A stretch of DNA of 41,152 nucleotides, taken from contig NZ_BACU01000532.1 of the NCBI RefSeq assembly GCF_000333275.1, positions 1 to 41,152 on the forward strand, given 5' to 3'. A model generated the notes under the pieces. That model was not told the origin of the DNA. It saw nothing but the letters and a program-made list of their open reading frames with translations, and did not search any database. The position numbers and the translations under genes were made by a program. This DNA is from Azospirillum sp. B4 (GTDB taxonomy: Bacteria > Pseudomonadota > Alphaproteobacteria > Azospirillales > Azospirillaceae). Below, piece by piece: positions 8,052 through 17,097 of the stretch (the first letter of the stretch is position 1; every line of letters starts with the position of its first letter).

Positions 8052-10274
8052 TTAGAAGTCCTTGCTGATCGTGACACCGAAGGTCCGCGGCTGGATGATG
8101 GCCGCGGAATAGGTGCCCGTGCGGGTGATGGTATCCAACGGGCTACCTGAGACGAAGGCGATCTCGTTACCCAGGTTCTTGCCGTAGACCGACAGGTTCC
8201 AGTCGTCATGGGTGACACCGGCGCGCACGTCCACCGTCGCATAGGACGGCATGAAGAAACGCTGGCCGGTGGACTTGGTGGGGAACACGCCGTAGCGGTT
8301 GCCCATATAGGACACGGTGCCGCCGACGAAGCCGGTGAAGCCGTCCATGATGCGGAACTTCTGGTCGGCCGACAGGCTGCCGCTGAACTTGGCGGAGTAC
8401 GGCAGACGCTGGCCCTTCAGTCCATAGAGGCCGGAGGTCTTGATGTCCTCGGTCAGGGTGGCGTCGGTGTAGCCCAGGTTGGCCACCACGCTCAGGCCTT
8501 CCGACGGCGTCAGGGTCAGGCTCAGTTCCGCACCCCGCGACCGGGCGGTGCCGCCGTTCTGGATGTAGGAGAAGCCGGAGGGCGAGGCCGCCTGCAGCTG
8601 GATGTCGTCCCATTCGATATCGAACAGGGCGGCGTCCACCGTCAGCAGGCGATCGATGATGACACCCTTGAAACCCACCTCATAGTTGGTGGTGGTATCG
8701 GAATTGTAGGAGGCGGGCTCACCCGGCGCGTCATTGGGGCCGCCGGGGCGGTAGCCGGTGGACACGCGGCCATAGACCATCATGTCCTTGGTGATGTGAT
8801 ACTGCGGCCCGAGCGAATAGGTGAAGACGCTGGTGTTGGAATGCAGGTCGCTGTAGGTCGTGTCGCCCTGCAGCACGCCCCCGACCTCGCTGGCGTTCTC
8901 CTGGAACTGGCGGCTGTACCGGCCACCGAAGGTGAAGTCCAGCTTGTCGTCAAAGTGGTAGGTGGCGGAGCCGAAGCCGGCGTATTCCCGGTAATGCGCC
9001 GGACCGAACACGGTGTAGAGATCGGGGAAGCCGACGTTCTTGCCGGTGGATTTGTCGGCGACGTAGACGGTCTGGCGGTTCAAATTATCTTCGTTGGTGG
9101 CGAAGCCGCCGACCATCCAGTCGATCATGCCGCCCGGCTGGGATTCCAGGCGGAGTTCCTGACTGAGCTTGTTCGTCTGGTAATAGTTGTAGATGCCGGT
9201 GCCCAGCGCCGGCAGCGCCGACGATGGGAAGAAGTAGCCCAGATAGCGGCCGAAGGTGCCGGTGGTATCCTGCGGGCCGTTGAACACCGTGTGGCTGTAG
9301 GAGGTGACGGCCACCAGGTTGGCGAACCCAAGGTCAGCCTTCAGGTTGCCGTTGTAGATGCCCATGTCCAGGTAACCGGTGTTCAGGCCGGAAATGGGCG
9401 CCTGGGTATAGTCGCCGGAGATGGGGACGCGGTTCACAGTCACATATTCGTTGGCGTTACCGCCGGCCGTCATGTGCTGGTAGGTGGCGGAGGCCTGGTA
9501 GCTGACGCTGGGGGTGATCTGCCACAGCAGGGTGGCGCGGCCGCCTTCCGTGCGGTTGACGTTGGTTTCCGTCTGACCGCTGTTGACGTTGGTCATGTAG
9601 CCCGGGTCCATGCGGGCGAAGGCGCTGACCCGCAGGCCCAGCTTGTCCTCGACGATGGGCACGTTGACGTAGGCCCGGCCGCCGCCGCCCTCGCCGCCAT
9701 GGGCGACGGTGGAGCCGCTGATGGCCACCTGGCCGAAGGTCTCCGTCAGGCTGGGGGCCGCCGTCACATAGCGGATCAGGCCGCCCATGGAGCTGGCGCC
9801 GTACAGGCTGCCCTGGGGCCCGCGCAGAACTTCGATCTGCTGCAGGCTGGATGGGTCGATTTCCGGCACGACCGCGTCACCCAGACCGGAACTGGTGGCC
9901 GAGCCGATGGGAACGTCATCGATGGTCAGGCCCACGGTGGGGTTGTTGCCAGCGCCGGTGGTGATGCCGCGGATGGCGATGGTGGTGCGGCCGTTGCCGC
10001 TGGACGTGACGTTCAGGCCCGGCACCTGGGCGTAGAAGTCGCGCAGCTGCGTGCTGTTGGTCTGCAGCAGGGACTGGGTGTTGACCACGGCGACGGAGGC
10101 CGGCACGTCCATCAGACGCTCGGACTTCTTCTGCGCCGTGACGACGATTTCCTGCAGGTCGTCCAGGCTGTCATCGGTGGCGGCACCCTCGGCCAGGCCA
10201 GGCATGGCCCAGAAGGAAAACGTGCCAAGAATAGTCGTGGCGAGCAGCGCCCGGATACCACTCATACCCTTCAT
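8052..10274 (-). CDS. TonB-dependent outer membrane receptor
   Basis: A 740-residue TonB-dependent receptor. The start at 10274 (MKGMSGIRALL) is supported by an AGGGGG ribosome site and a signal peptide of about 30 residues. The longer frame upstream adds 136 residues that look like shadow translation. A TonB box-like EIVVTAQKK follows at about 42-50. The plug domain (residues 55-170) has RDFYAQVPGLNV, TIAIRGI and the typical VLRGPQGSLYGASSMGG. The rest is a 22-strand barrel ending in ...TISKDF, with the C-terminal phenylalanine required for outer-membrane insertion. The close minus-strand neighbours (M61 peptidase, aminotransferase, S10 peptidase) point to a peptide or amino-acid-derived ligand rather than a siderophore. 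This is inference, since the plug gives no ligand class. Confidence 0.93.
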   Translation of the reverse strand: MKGMSGIRALLATTILGTFSFWAMPGLAEGAATDDSLDDLQEIVVTAQKKSERLMDVPASVAVVNTQSLLQTNSTQLRDFYAQVPGLNVTSSGNGRTTIAIRGITTGAGNNPTVGLTIDDVPIGSATSSGLGDAVVPEIDPSSLQQIEVLRGPQGSLYGASSMGGLIRYVTAAPSLTETFGQVAISGSTVAHGGEGGGGRAYVNVPIVEDKLGLRVSAFARMDPGYMTNVNSGQTETNVNRTEGGRATLLWQITPSVSYQASATYQHMTAGGNANEYVTVNRVPISGDYTQAPISGLNTGYLDMGIYNGNLKADLGFANLVAVTSYSHTVFNGPQDTTGTFGRYLGYFFPSSALPALGTGIYNYYQTNKLSQELRLESQPGGMIDWMVGGFATNEDNLNRQTVYVADKSTGKNVGFPDLYTVFGPAHYREYAGFGSATYHFDDKLDFTFGGRYSRQFQENASEVGGVLQGDTTYSDLHSNTSVFTYSLGPQYHITKDMMVYGRVSTGYRPGGPNDAPGEPASYNSDTTTNYEVGFKGVIIDRLLTVDAALFDIEWDDIQLQAASPSGFSYIQNGGTARSRGAELSLTLTPSEGLSVVANLGYTDATLTEDIKTSGLYGLKGQRLPYSAKFSGSLSADQKFRIMDGFTGFVGGTVSYMGNRYGVFPTKSTGQRFFMPSYATVDVRAGVTHDDWNLSVYGKNLGNEIAFVSGSPLDTITRTGTYSAAIIQPRTFGVTISKDF

Positions 10275-10757
10275 ATTACTACCCCCTGTTCTTATAAGCG
10301 CCCACCGCCACCACCAACACTTGCGGGGTTTTGTTATCCGGTGAGGCAAAAAAGATAATTTATGATACCGGCGGTGGCGGGGTTTTCTTTCCCAATTGGG
10401 GGGTCGCCGGCCGGCCGGGGAGAAAATTTTATCCCCCGAGGGTGCGGTGCGGAAATTTTCTGCCGGACGCCCCTGATCGGCGGCATCAAACGGATGGCTC
10501 AGAGGGGGATGGGTGAAACTGTACACCGGCTTAAGGGCTGAAGCCGGCATTCCAATGCGAGCCGTGGACCGGATCCCGGATAGATTATCTCTAAAACGCG
10601 AATACCAAGGTGAGGTCTGGAAGGGCTGGCAGGGGGTGGCAGCCCCTGCCGAGGCGCCCCGGCGCCACCATCCTCCAGGCATGGTATTCCGTCAGCACGG
10701 ACGGGTGCGCATAAGCTATGCTGGCTTCACGGGGATCCGCCGTTTCCAAATGACGGC
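10275..10757. other. intergenic region upstream of the TonB receptor
   Basis: No gene was recognised in these 483 bases. An A/T-rich patch at about 10335-10375 is the most promoter-like stretch for the receptor transcribed leftward, and TATAAG (complement, near 10295) could be a -10 element, though no well-spaced -35 was found. Two hairpins are visible: CCGGCTT/AAGCCGG at 10526-10547 and GGCAGGGG/CCCCTGCC at 10628-10650. The latter lies downstream of the DUF3325-like gene on the minus strand and may end the siderophore operon, but it lacks a T-run. Confidence 0.4.
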
Positions 10758-11066
10758 TCAGGCCCGCGGCTTGGCCATCATCACGGTATGGATGGCCAGG
10801 GTGGCGCCCACCGCCAGGGCACCGGCCGTCAGGGCGCTGATCCACAACAGCAGGCCGATGGCCATCCCGTCGCACGCCAGGGCCGGCGCCAGGGCGGCGA
10901 GGCCGCAGGCGATGGCCCCGGCCCGCAGGCACCGCACCTGCCGTCGGCTGGCGGGACGGCGGGGGTCCACCAGGTCACGCCAGTGGCGGTCCAGGCCCAG
11001 GGCGGCCAGGGCCATGCCGGCGTAGGCCAGGGCGAAGACCGCGATCAGGAAGGGCGCCTCAGGCAT
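10758..11066 (-). CDS. small membrane protein, DUF3325-like
   Basis: A 102-residue inner-membrane protein with about three hydrophobic helices (residues 5-24, 45-65 and 70-95). The pattern (short, Ala/Gly-rich, GLDRHWRDL after the first helix) matches the DUF3325 proteins that commonly follow PepSY-domain reductases in siderophore loci. It is the last gene of the minus-strand iron operon: its ATG overlaps the end of the PepSY gene by 8 bases, so translation is probably coupled. No catalytic motif is visible. It may assist the reductase or its assembly (inference). Confidence 0.7.
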   Translation of the reverse strand: MPEAPFLIAVFALAYAGMALAALGLDRHWRDLVDPRRPASRRQVRCLRAGAIACGLAALAPALACDGMAIGLLLWISALTAGALAVGATLAIHTVMMAKPRA

Positions 11067-12669
11067 TGTTGGCCCCTTTCAGCAATTGCCCGCCGGTCAC
11101 CGGCGCCGCCTGCCGACGCCGGGCGGCCCCCAGGCGGCGGGCAGCCGCGACGGCCAGCAGCACGGTGACGGCCAAGCCCGCGTCCACCCCCAGCACGGCG
11201 TGCCGGTCCAGGGCCCAAGCCCGCCACGGGGTGTCACCGGTGGTCACCCAGTTGGCCACCACGCACAAGGCGGCCAGGCCGGCGATGGCCCAGGCGTGCC
11301 CCGCCCAGGGCGGCTGTGGATGGCGGCGCAGGTGCACGGCGGCGTGGACGGCGGTGCCGACCCATACCAGGAAGAACACCCCCACCTCTTCCCCCATGCG
11401 GCCGGCCAGGGTGGCGGGGATCAGGCGGTTGGCCGCCATCATGGCCAAGGTGGCGATGACCAGGCCGGTGGTGGTGGCGCAGGTGGTGGCCGCCACCACC
11501 CGCCAGCCGGCCAGCCCTTGGCCATGCCGCGCCCGCCGCTTCTCCAGCCAGTAGAGAAGGCCGGTGGCGATCAGCACAGCCCCCGCCAGCCCTTGCAGGA
11601 AATACAGCCAGCGCAGGGTCCAATGGTCGAAGTGCACCACATGCAGGCCGGCCATGAAGCGCTGGGCCGCCACCACCGGTCCCGGCGCGCCCCGCAGCAG
11701 CAGGGCGCCGGTGACGCCGTCGAAGACGATGGGCTGGTTATGCAAGGTCACGCGATCGTCATTGAAACGGGTGACACGGACATAGGCGGCGGCGTCGCCG
11801 GGATGGACCACCGTGACCTGGGCCACGCGCGCCTCTTTGCCGCCCCCCTCCTGCCACATCGCCTTGGCCCGGACCACCAAGGGATCCAGGGGCAGCAGCG
11901 GTGCCGCCACACCGGCGGCCGGACGGTCATAGGCGGCGACAGCCTCATTATAAAAGCGGGTGAGGTTGCCGTCGTACAGGACGCTGACGCCCGACGGCAG
12001 GACGATGGGCAGCACGATGACCACGCCGGTGAAGGTGATCATCAGGTGGAACGGCAGGGCCAACACCCCCAGCAGGTTGTGAAGGTCCAGCAAGGCCCGC
12101 TGCGGCCGCGCCCGGGGGCGGAAGGTGAAAAAGTCGGCGAAGAGGCGGGCGTGGACGACGACACCGGAAACCAGGCCGGCCAGCATGGCCACCGCGGCCA
12201 GCGCCACGATCCAATAGCCCACGAAGCCCGGCCGCAGCAGCAGGCAGTAGTGCAGTGGATAGAAGAAGCCGGAAGCGCCCAGGGTCTGCGGCGGCGGCAG
12301 GCGCCGCCCATCGGCCGTGACGAGCGCCTGTTCCATCCCCTGGGTGGTGCGGACGCGCAGCCAGGCGACCGGCACCCGCTCCTCCGGCATCTCCACCATC
12401 CAGCCCTGCGCCCTCCCGCCCTGCGCCAGGGCCGGCGCCTGCAATTGCTCCAGCAGCGGGCGCATCGTCGCGTCCAGGGAGATGGGCGCCGTTGGCGCCG
12501 GCAGGCGGGTGGCGGGCATCATCCAGCGGTCGATCTCTGGCGCGAACACCGAAAGCGAGCCCATGAAGAAGATCAGGACCAGCAGGCCGCCCAGGGTGAC
12601 GCCCATCCAGGTGTGCGGCCACAGCAGCAGGGCGCGCAGGCCCCCCTTACCCTTTTCCTGTTTACTCAT
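11059..12669 (-). CDS. PepSY-associated TM protein, FoxB/PiuB-like siderophore reductase
   Basis: A 536-residue inner-membrane protein of the PepSY-associated TM family (COG3182 type; PiuB, FoxB). A first helix at about 19-42 (WMGVTLGGLLVLIFFMGSLSVF) is followed by a periplasmic domain. Paired helices near 150-225 and 345-410 bear the characteristic histidines (PLHY, DLHNLLGVLALPFHL, MAGLHVVHF, AAVHLRRH) that could bind haem, and three more helices follow. FoxB-type members reduce ferric siderophores at the inner membrane to release iron. The start at 12669 was chosen because it overlaps the previous gene as ATGA; the longer frame reaches into that gene. It belongs with the broken siderophore receptor and two small membrane proteins in one operon. 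Confidence 0.85.
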   Translation of the reverse strand: MSKQEKGKGGLRALLLWPHTWMGVTLGGLLVLIFFMGSLSVFAPEIDRWMMPATRLPAPTAPISLDATMRPLLEQLQAPALAQGGRAQGWMVEMPEERVPVAWLRVRTTQGMEQALVTADGRRLPPPQTLGASGFFYPLHYCLLLRPGFVGYWIVALAAVAMLAGLVSGVVVHARLFADFFTFRPRARPQRALLDLHNLLGVLALPFHLMITFTGVVIVLPIVLPSGVSVLYDGNLTRFYNEAVAAYDRPAAGVAAPLLPLDPLVVRAKAMWQEGGGKEARVAQVTVVHPGDAAAYVRVTRFNDDRVTLHNQPIVFDGVTGALLLRGAPGPVVAAQRFMAGLHVVHFDHWTLRWLYFLQGLAGAVLIATGLLYWLEKRRARHGQGLAGWRVVAATTCATTTGLVIATLAMMAANRLIPATLAGRMGEEVGVFFLVWVGTAVHAAVHLRRHPQPPWAGHAWAIAGLAALCVVANWVTTGDTPWRAWALDRHAVLGVDAGLAVTVLLAVAAARRLGAARRRQAAPVTGGQLLKGANNA

Positions 12670-12944
12670 GGCGCCATTCCCCGGGCCAGCAGGGTCATGG
12701 CGACACCGCCCACGGCCAGCACGGCCCAGGTCCGTCCCAGCCGCCGCGTGGCCAGCGCCCACAGCGCGACGGCCGGCACCGCCAGCAGGGCCAGCAGGCC
12801 GAACAGGGTCGTGGCCTCCGCCGGCGCCATGCCCAGGCGGGCGCCCGCCACGGCGCCGAGCGCGCTGAAGCCCCAGGCCAGGGCGTAGGTGCCGGCGATG
12901 GCCGCCAGCACCCGCGCCACGGTATGGAGATTACCGGCAGTCAC
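12666..12944 (-). CDS. small membrane protein, DUF3649-like
   Basis: A 92-residue hydrophobic protein with three likely helices (about 8-30, 45-66 and 70-88). It is sandwiched between the siderophore receptor and the PepSY reductase, with GTGA overlap to the first and ATGA overlap to the second, so all are translated from one message. Its size and position match the DUF3649 proteins found in many TonB/PepSY iron loci. The start is GTG at 12944. Its molecular role is unknown. Confidence 0.7.
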   Translation of the reverse strand: MTAGNLHTVARVLAAIAGTYALAWGFSALGAVAGARLGMAPAEATTLFGLLALLAVPAVALWALATRRLGRTWAVLAVGGVAMTLLARGMAP

Positions 12945-15159
12945 AGCTTGGCCTGCAGGGTCACCATCACCGACCGGGGTTCGCCATAGATGTTGCCGGA
13001 CTGTGGCGTGCCGATGCGCTGGTAATAGGTGCGGTCGAACAGGTTCTTAAGGTTGGCGGCCACGCTGACCTTCTCCGTGACGTCGAAGCCGACGCGGGCG
13101 TCGAACACGGCGTAGCCGCCCTGGGTCAGCACGGCATTGCCCAGGGTGGGGAAGGTGTTGGACATGGCCGACTGCACCGTGGCGCCACCGCCGATGGTCC
13201 AGCGCTTGTCCAGGCTTTCCGGCAGACGGTAGTTGGTCCACAGCTTGAACGAATGCTTGGGCGCGATGGCGCTGAAGGCGCTGCTATCGGCCTCGCTGTC
13301 GTCCAGGTTCTCCGCGAAGGTGTAGGCATAGCCGGCGGTGACGGTCCATCCGGGCAGCACCTCGCCCGTGAGGTCCAGTTCCAAGCCCTGGCTCTGCGCC
13401 TTGCCCTGGGCCAGGTAGATGGACTGGTTGGGATAGCGCGTGTCGGCCTGGGCGCGGTTCTCCTCATCGACATGGAACAGGGCCAGGCTGCTGTGCAGGC
13501 GGCCGTCCAGCAAGTCCACCTTGGTGCCGACCTCATACTGCATGCCCTGAAGCGGCTTCAGCACCTTGCCGCTGGCGTCGGTATAGTCTTGGGGCTGAAA
13601 CACCTGCGTCACGCTGGTGTAGAGCGCCACCGCCGGCGTCACTTCATAGACCAGGCCGGCGTTGGGCGTTACCTTGCCATTGATGGACGACGTGCTGCGC
13701 GCCGTGTTGGCCGGAATGGCGGTGTCGACCGCCGTGTCCCACCAGGTGGCGCGTACCCCGGCGATCAGGCGCAGCGGGTCCAGCAGACGCAGCCGCACCG
13801 CGCCATAGGTGCTGTAGGTCTGGGTCAGGGTGGTGTTGTCCCGCTGCCAGGCGGCCCACACCGGCTCCGCCGCCGTCGCCACGGCGGAGTTGACGTTGAC
13901 GGTGGCAGACCAGATGTTGCCGTTGGTGTCATAGCCGTTGGCTGAGCGGGCACGGAATTCCGTACGCTCGTAGCTGGCGCCAATCACCGCTTCATGCACC
14001 TGGCCGAACAGGGTGAAGGGGCCGGAGGCGGAAATGTCGGTGCCGGCCTGCGACTGGTCGTAGCGTACCTTCTGCGCATACAGGGTGGTGGTGTTCTGGC
14101 CGGCGTATACTGGCGCGTAGGCATAGGCCATGACCCGGTCCATCACGTTGTCCAGGTACTGCGTGCCCAGGTTGACGTGCCAGCCGTTACCGAAGCGATG
14201 CTCCACATTGGCGAAGGCGCCGGTGGTGGTGAACTCATCGTCGTTCCACTTCTCCCCCAGGGAGGTGGAGCGCGGCACGTTCAGCAGGCTCAGCACGTAC
14301 TTGCCACCGGCCACATTGATCCCGCCGGGCAGTTCCAGCCGCCCTTGTAGTCATTCTCCTGCCGGTAGACGCCCACGGTGGCGGTGGTGTCGGGTGTCAG
14401 GTCGGCGCCCACGGTGCCGTAGCCCAGCAGGCGCTTCTGGTGCGTCCAGTCCTGGAAGGTGTCCCGTTCCTGGAATGTGCCGACCAGGCGACCGCGGACC
14501 GTGCCGCTGTCATTCAGGGGACCGGTGAAATCCCCTTCCAGGCGATAATTGTCCCACGACCCGACGGTCAGGTTGGCATAGCCCGCCGTGGTGCTGAGCG
14601 GCGCCTTGCGCACCAGGTTGATGGCGCCGCCCGGGCCACCGAAGCCGGACAGCAGGCCGGCGGGGCCCTTCAGCACCTCCACCTTGTCGAAGACCACCAG
14701 GTCGGGCGGCGCGAAGATTCGGTCGTCCATGGTGGTCGGGATGCCGTCGAACTGCAGGTTGGTGATCTCGAACCCGCGGGAATAGAAATTCACGCGGTTG
14801 CCGTCGATGGGCTCCACGATCACACCCGGCGTCTGGCGCAACGCGTCGTCCAGGGTGATCAGCTTCTGCTCCTGCAACTGCTCCACCCCCAGCACGGACA
14901 GCGACTGCGGCAGTTCATGCGGCGTCATGGGCAGCTTGGCGGTGACGGTCCGGTCCTTCTCCCGGTCCGCATAGACGTCCACGGTGGCGACGGGGTCCCC
15001 GGTTCCCTCGGAGGCACCTTCGGCCATCGTCGCATCCGCCGACGCGGCGTCGGCAGGCTCAGCCGCCCGCGCCGCCATGCCCGGCGCCAACCCTGCCAGC
15101 GCCACCGTTCCCAAGAAGTAGGCGCCCCACCAGCGCGCCGGCTTCACAATCCTCTTCAC
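12941..15159 (-). pseudogene. TonB-dependent siderophore receptor, interrupted by a frameshift
   Basis: Two adjacent frames together encode one FhuA/FpvA-type receptor of about 740 residues. The N-terminal part (to about 14335) has a signal peptide, a plug domain with TPHELPQSLSVLG, NFYSRGFEI and VEVLKGPAGLLSGFGGPGGAINLVRKAP, and the first barrel strands. The C-terminal part (from about 14338 to 12941) holds the rest of the barrel and ends in ...MVTLQAKL, with YYQRIGTPQSGNIYGEPR just before the end as in siderophore receptors. Translation shifts frame at about 14336-14340, where one base appears to be missing: restoring it gives DYKGG-LELPGGINVAGGKYV. The first part otherwise stops after ENDYKGGWNCPAG. 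The GTG at 15159 with GGGGGAG upstream is the likelier start; an ATG lies 21 bases earlier. This may be a real inactivation or a sequencing error. Confidence 0.85.
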
Positions 15160-15312
15160 CTGATGACTCCCCCATTTCACGACCGCCGCCGGTCCCGACC
15201 GGCCTTGACTTCACCCACCGACACCAAATGCGATTACGTCTTAGTCGCAAATTTAAAGTAAGCGTCAGGATGGCGTCGGCGGTCAGGCATCGGTGAAATT
15301 GGTTGATTAGTC

Positions 15313-15328
15313 AATAAGAATCATTCGC
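15313..15328. promoter_or_regulatory. Fur-box-like iron-responsive operator
   Basis: AATAAGAATCATTCGC matches the core of the classical Fur consensus (AATGATAATCATTATC) at 12 of 16 positions by eye. It lies about 155 bases upstream of the start of the siderophore receptor operon, in the only A/T-rich part of the gap. In some alphaproteobacteria Irr or RirA replaces Fur, so the binding protein is uncertain. Confidence 0.5.
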
Positions 15329-15355
15329 ATCTTGTCCGTACATAGTCGGCGGTCC

Positions 15356-15395
15356 CCTTCCGCCCTTCCGCCCTTCCGCCCTTCCGCCCTTCCGC
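15356..15395 (+). repeat. five perfect tandem copies of an 8-bp unit
   Basis: The unit CCTTCCGC is repeated five times without a mismatch between the Fur-like site and the S10 terminator. It is non-coding. Such short perfect repeats can change copy number by slipped-strand mispairing. Confidence 0.9.
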
Positions 15396-15430
15396 CCCTT
15401 AGGCTGGCGCGCCGGTCCCCCGCGGTCTTC

Positions 15431-15469
15431 AAAAACGAACGCCCGCAGGCGGCAGACCTGCGGGCGTTC
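15431..15469 (-). terminator. rho-independent terminator of the second S10 peptidase gene
   Basis: GAACGCCCGCAGG (15437-15449) and CCTGCGGGCGTTC (15457-15469) form a perfect 13-bp stem with a 7-base loop, followed on the minus strand by GTTTTTG (complement of 15430-15436). It lies 25 bases after the peptidase stop codon. Confidence 0.9.
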
Positions 15470-15493
15470 ACTGGCTTCCTGGAATGGAGACGG

Positions 15494-16978
15494 TCAGGAA
15501 GCCGGCTTGACGAAGGCGCGGATGTCGGCGCCGAACTTCCTGGCGGCGCTCTCCACCGTATAGGCCATGTGCCCGCCTTCATAGAAGGTCAGGTGCACGC
15601 GGCCCTGGGGCCAGCCGCCCTGGCGGGCCAGCAGCTCCGCCGCGCCCACCGTGGTCTGCGTGTCGTAATAGCCGTTACCGATCAGCAGCTGGAACTTCGG
15701 ATTGGCCTTCATAGCCTTCAGCAGCCGGTCGCCGTAGGCCCAGTTGGCGAAGGGCGAGGCGAAGCTCCAGCCCCAATCGTCCAGCCCGCCGACCTCCGCC
15801 ATCTCCACATAGGGGTCCGTCCGGTCGACCTTCAGGTCGTTGTGGATGTAGTCGTTGAACAGGCGGGAGAACGGCGCCATCACTGAGGCGCCGAAGGGGT
15901 CGGGGGCTATGCCCTTGTCGGTGATGGGGGCGGTGTAGCGCGCGTCGGCCCGGCCCAGCAGCAGGCCCTGGTCCTTCAGCAGCTCACCCCGATACGTCTC
16001 TTTGCTGATGCGCAGGGCATGCTCGCGGTAATAGGCGGCGGGGATGCCGGTCAGTTCCTGCAGCCGCTGGGCCACGCGGTCGCGGTCGGCCGTGGGCAGA
16101 TCGCTGCCCTGATACAATGCCGGCATGTAGTCGCTCTGGGCATAGCGCCGCGCCTCATCCACGAAGGCCTCCAGCGACAGGCCGTGGCGGTCCACCTTCT
16201 GGTGGTACCAGGCGATGGCCGCCAGGGTGGGCAGCGACACCACGTAGCTCATGATGTTCTGCGGCCGCTGGGCGTATTCGATGATGTTGACCGCCTGCCC
16301 CATCAGAACCACGCCATCCAACAGGATGGGCTTCGGCAGTTCGGCCAGCTGGCCCGCCACCTCGACCGCGCGCATGGTGCCGTAGCTCTCCCCCAGCAGA
16401 TAGACGGGGGAGCCCAGGCGGTTGTGCTGCGTCAGCCAGGCCTGGATGAAGGCCGTGACCTGCTGCCCGTCCGCCTTCACCGAGTAATAGCTCTTGGGAT
16501 CCACGCCCGGCGCCACATGGCTGAAGCCGGTGGAGGCCGGGTCGATGAACACCAGGTCGGTGGCGTCCAGGGGCGAATAAGGGTTGTCCACCAGGGTGAA
16601 GGTGCTGGGATCGGCCTTCAGGTCGTCCGGCACGGCCACGCGCTTCGGCCCCATGACGCCCAGGTGCAGCCACAAGGAGGCGGTGATGGGCCCGCCGTTG
16701 AAGACGAACAACACCGGACGCTTGGCCGGCTCCTTCATGCCGTCGGCGATATAGGCGAAGCTGACGAGGTGGGCGCCCGGCTGGCCCGCCGCGTCCAGCA
16801 CGTCGGTGCCTTCCACTGTCGCGGTATAGCCCAGCTTGCGGCCGTTCAGCGTGGTGGTGTGATGGGTTGCCACCGGCGCCTCGGCCGCCGCCGCATTGGT
16901 GAAGGCCGGCATCGCCGTGACTAGCATCAGCGCGGCGGCCAAGCCGCCCAATCGGCGGCGGTCTCGTTTCCCAGTCAT
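15494..16978 (-). CDS. S10 family serine carboxypeptidase-like protein, exported (second copy)
   Basis: A 494-residue periplasmic peptidase of the S10 family. The triad is Ser198 in LGESYG, Asp439 in GNGYYDTQT and His470 in EGGHMAY; the oxyanion segment NGGP is at 94-97. Residues 1-32 form a signal peptide with a basic start (KRDRRR) and cleavage near AAA-AEAP. It is only distantly like the S10 protein at 3347-4801 and is not a recent duplicate. It stands as a single transcription unit: a strong terminator follows it, and 119 bases separate it from the secreted protein gene upstream. It probably trims peptides in the periplasm. Its link to the neighbouring siderophore operon is only positional. 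Confidence 0.9.
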   Translation of the reverse strand: MTGKRDRRRLGGLAAALMLVTAMPAFTNAAAAEAPVATHHTTTLNGRKLGYTATVEGTDVLDAAGQPGAHLVSFAYIADGMKEPAKRPVLFVFNGGPITASLWLHLGVMGPKRVAVPDDLKADPSTFTLVDNPYSPLDATDLVFIDPASTGFSHVAPGVDPKSYYSVKADGQQVTAFIQAWLTQHNRLGSPVYLLGESYGTMRAVEVAGQLAELPKPILLDGVVLMGQAVNIIEYAQRPQNIMSYVVSLPTLAAIAWYHQKVDRHGLSLEAFVDEARRYAQSDYMPALYQGSDLPTADRDRVAQRLQELTGIPAAYYREHALRISKETYRGELLKDQGLLLGRADARYTAPITDKGIAPDPFGASVMAPFSRLFNDYIHNDLKVDRTDPYVEMAEVGGLDDWGWSFASPFANWAYGDRLLKAMKANPKFQLLIGNGYYDTQTTVGAAELLARQGGWPQGRVHLTFYEGGHMAYTVESAARKFGADIRAFVKPAS

Positions 16979-17097
16979 CCTCGTTCCCCTTCAGGCACCC
17001 TGTTCTCAGGGGAAATATACCGGCCGCCCGTGGAATGTTTTTGCGTTGTCCCGCCGACAGGGGCACCAGCGGCAATTTTTATGCGGTTGAAGCCGCT

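Larger units (their letters stand above)
15181..15493. other. intergenic region between siderophore receptor and S10 peptidase
   Basis: No gene was seen. From left to right the region holds the leader of the siderophore receptor, a Fur-box-like site, a five-copy 8-bp tandem repeat and the terminator of the second S10 peptidase, each listed separately. Confidence 0.6.

Noticed and set aside
8208..10358. 716-residue open frame opposite the TonB receptor
   Set aside because: The receptor on the minus strand has plug and barrel motifs. The antisense frame is Gly/Val/Asp-rich with no recognisable domain.
10275..10682. 136-residue N-terminal extension of the TonB receptor frame
   Set aside because: The signal peptide and an AGGGGG ribosome site place the start at 10274. 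The extension looks like translated intergenic DNA.
11086..12888. 600-residue open frame opposite the PepSY gene
   Set aside because: His/Gln/Arg/Gly-rich shadow frame covering a well-defined membrane protein on the minus strand.
15356..15395. CRISPR-like array
   Set aside because: The repeats are 8 bp, contiguous and without spacers, so this is a simple tandem repeat.
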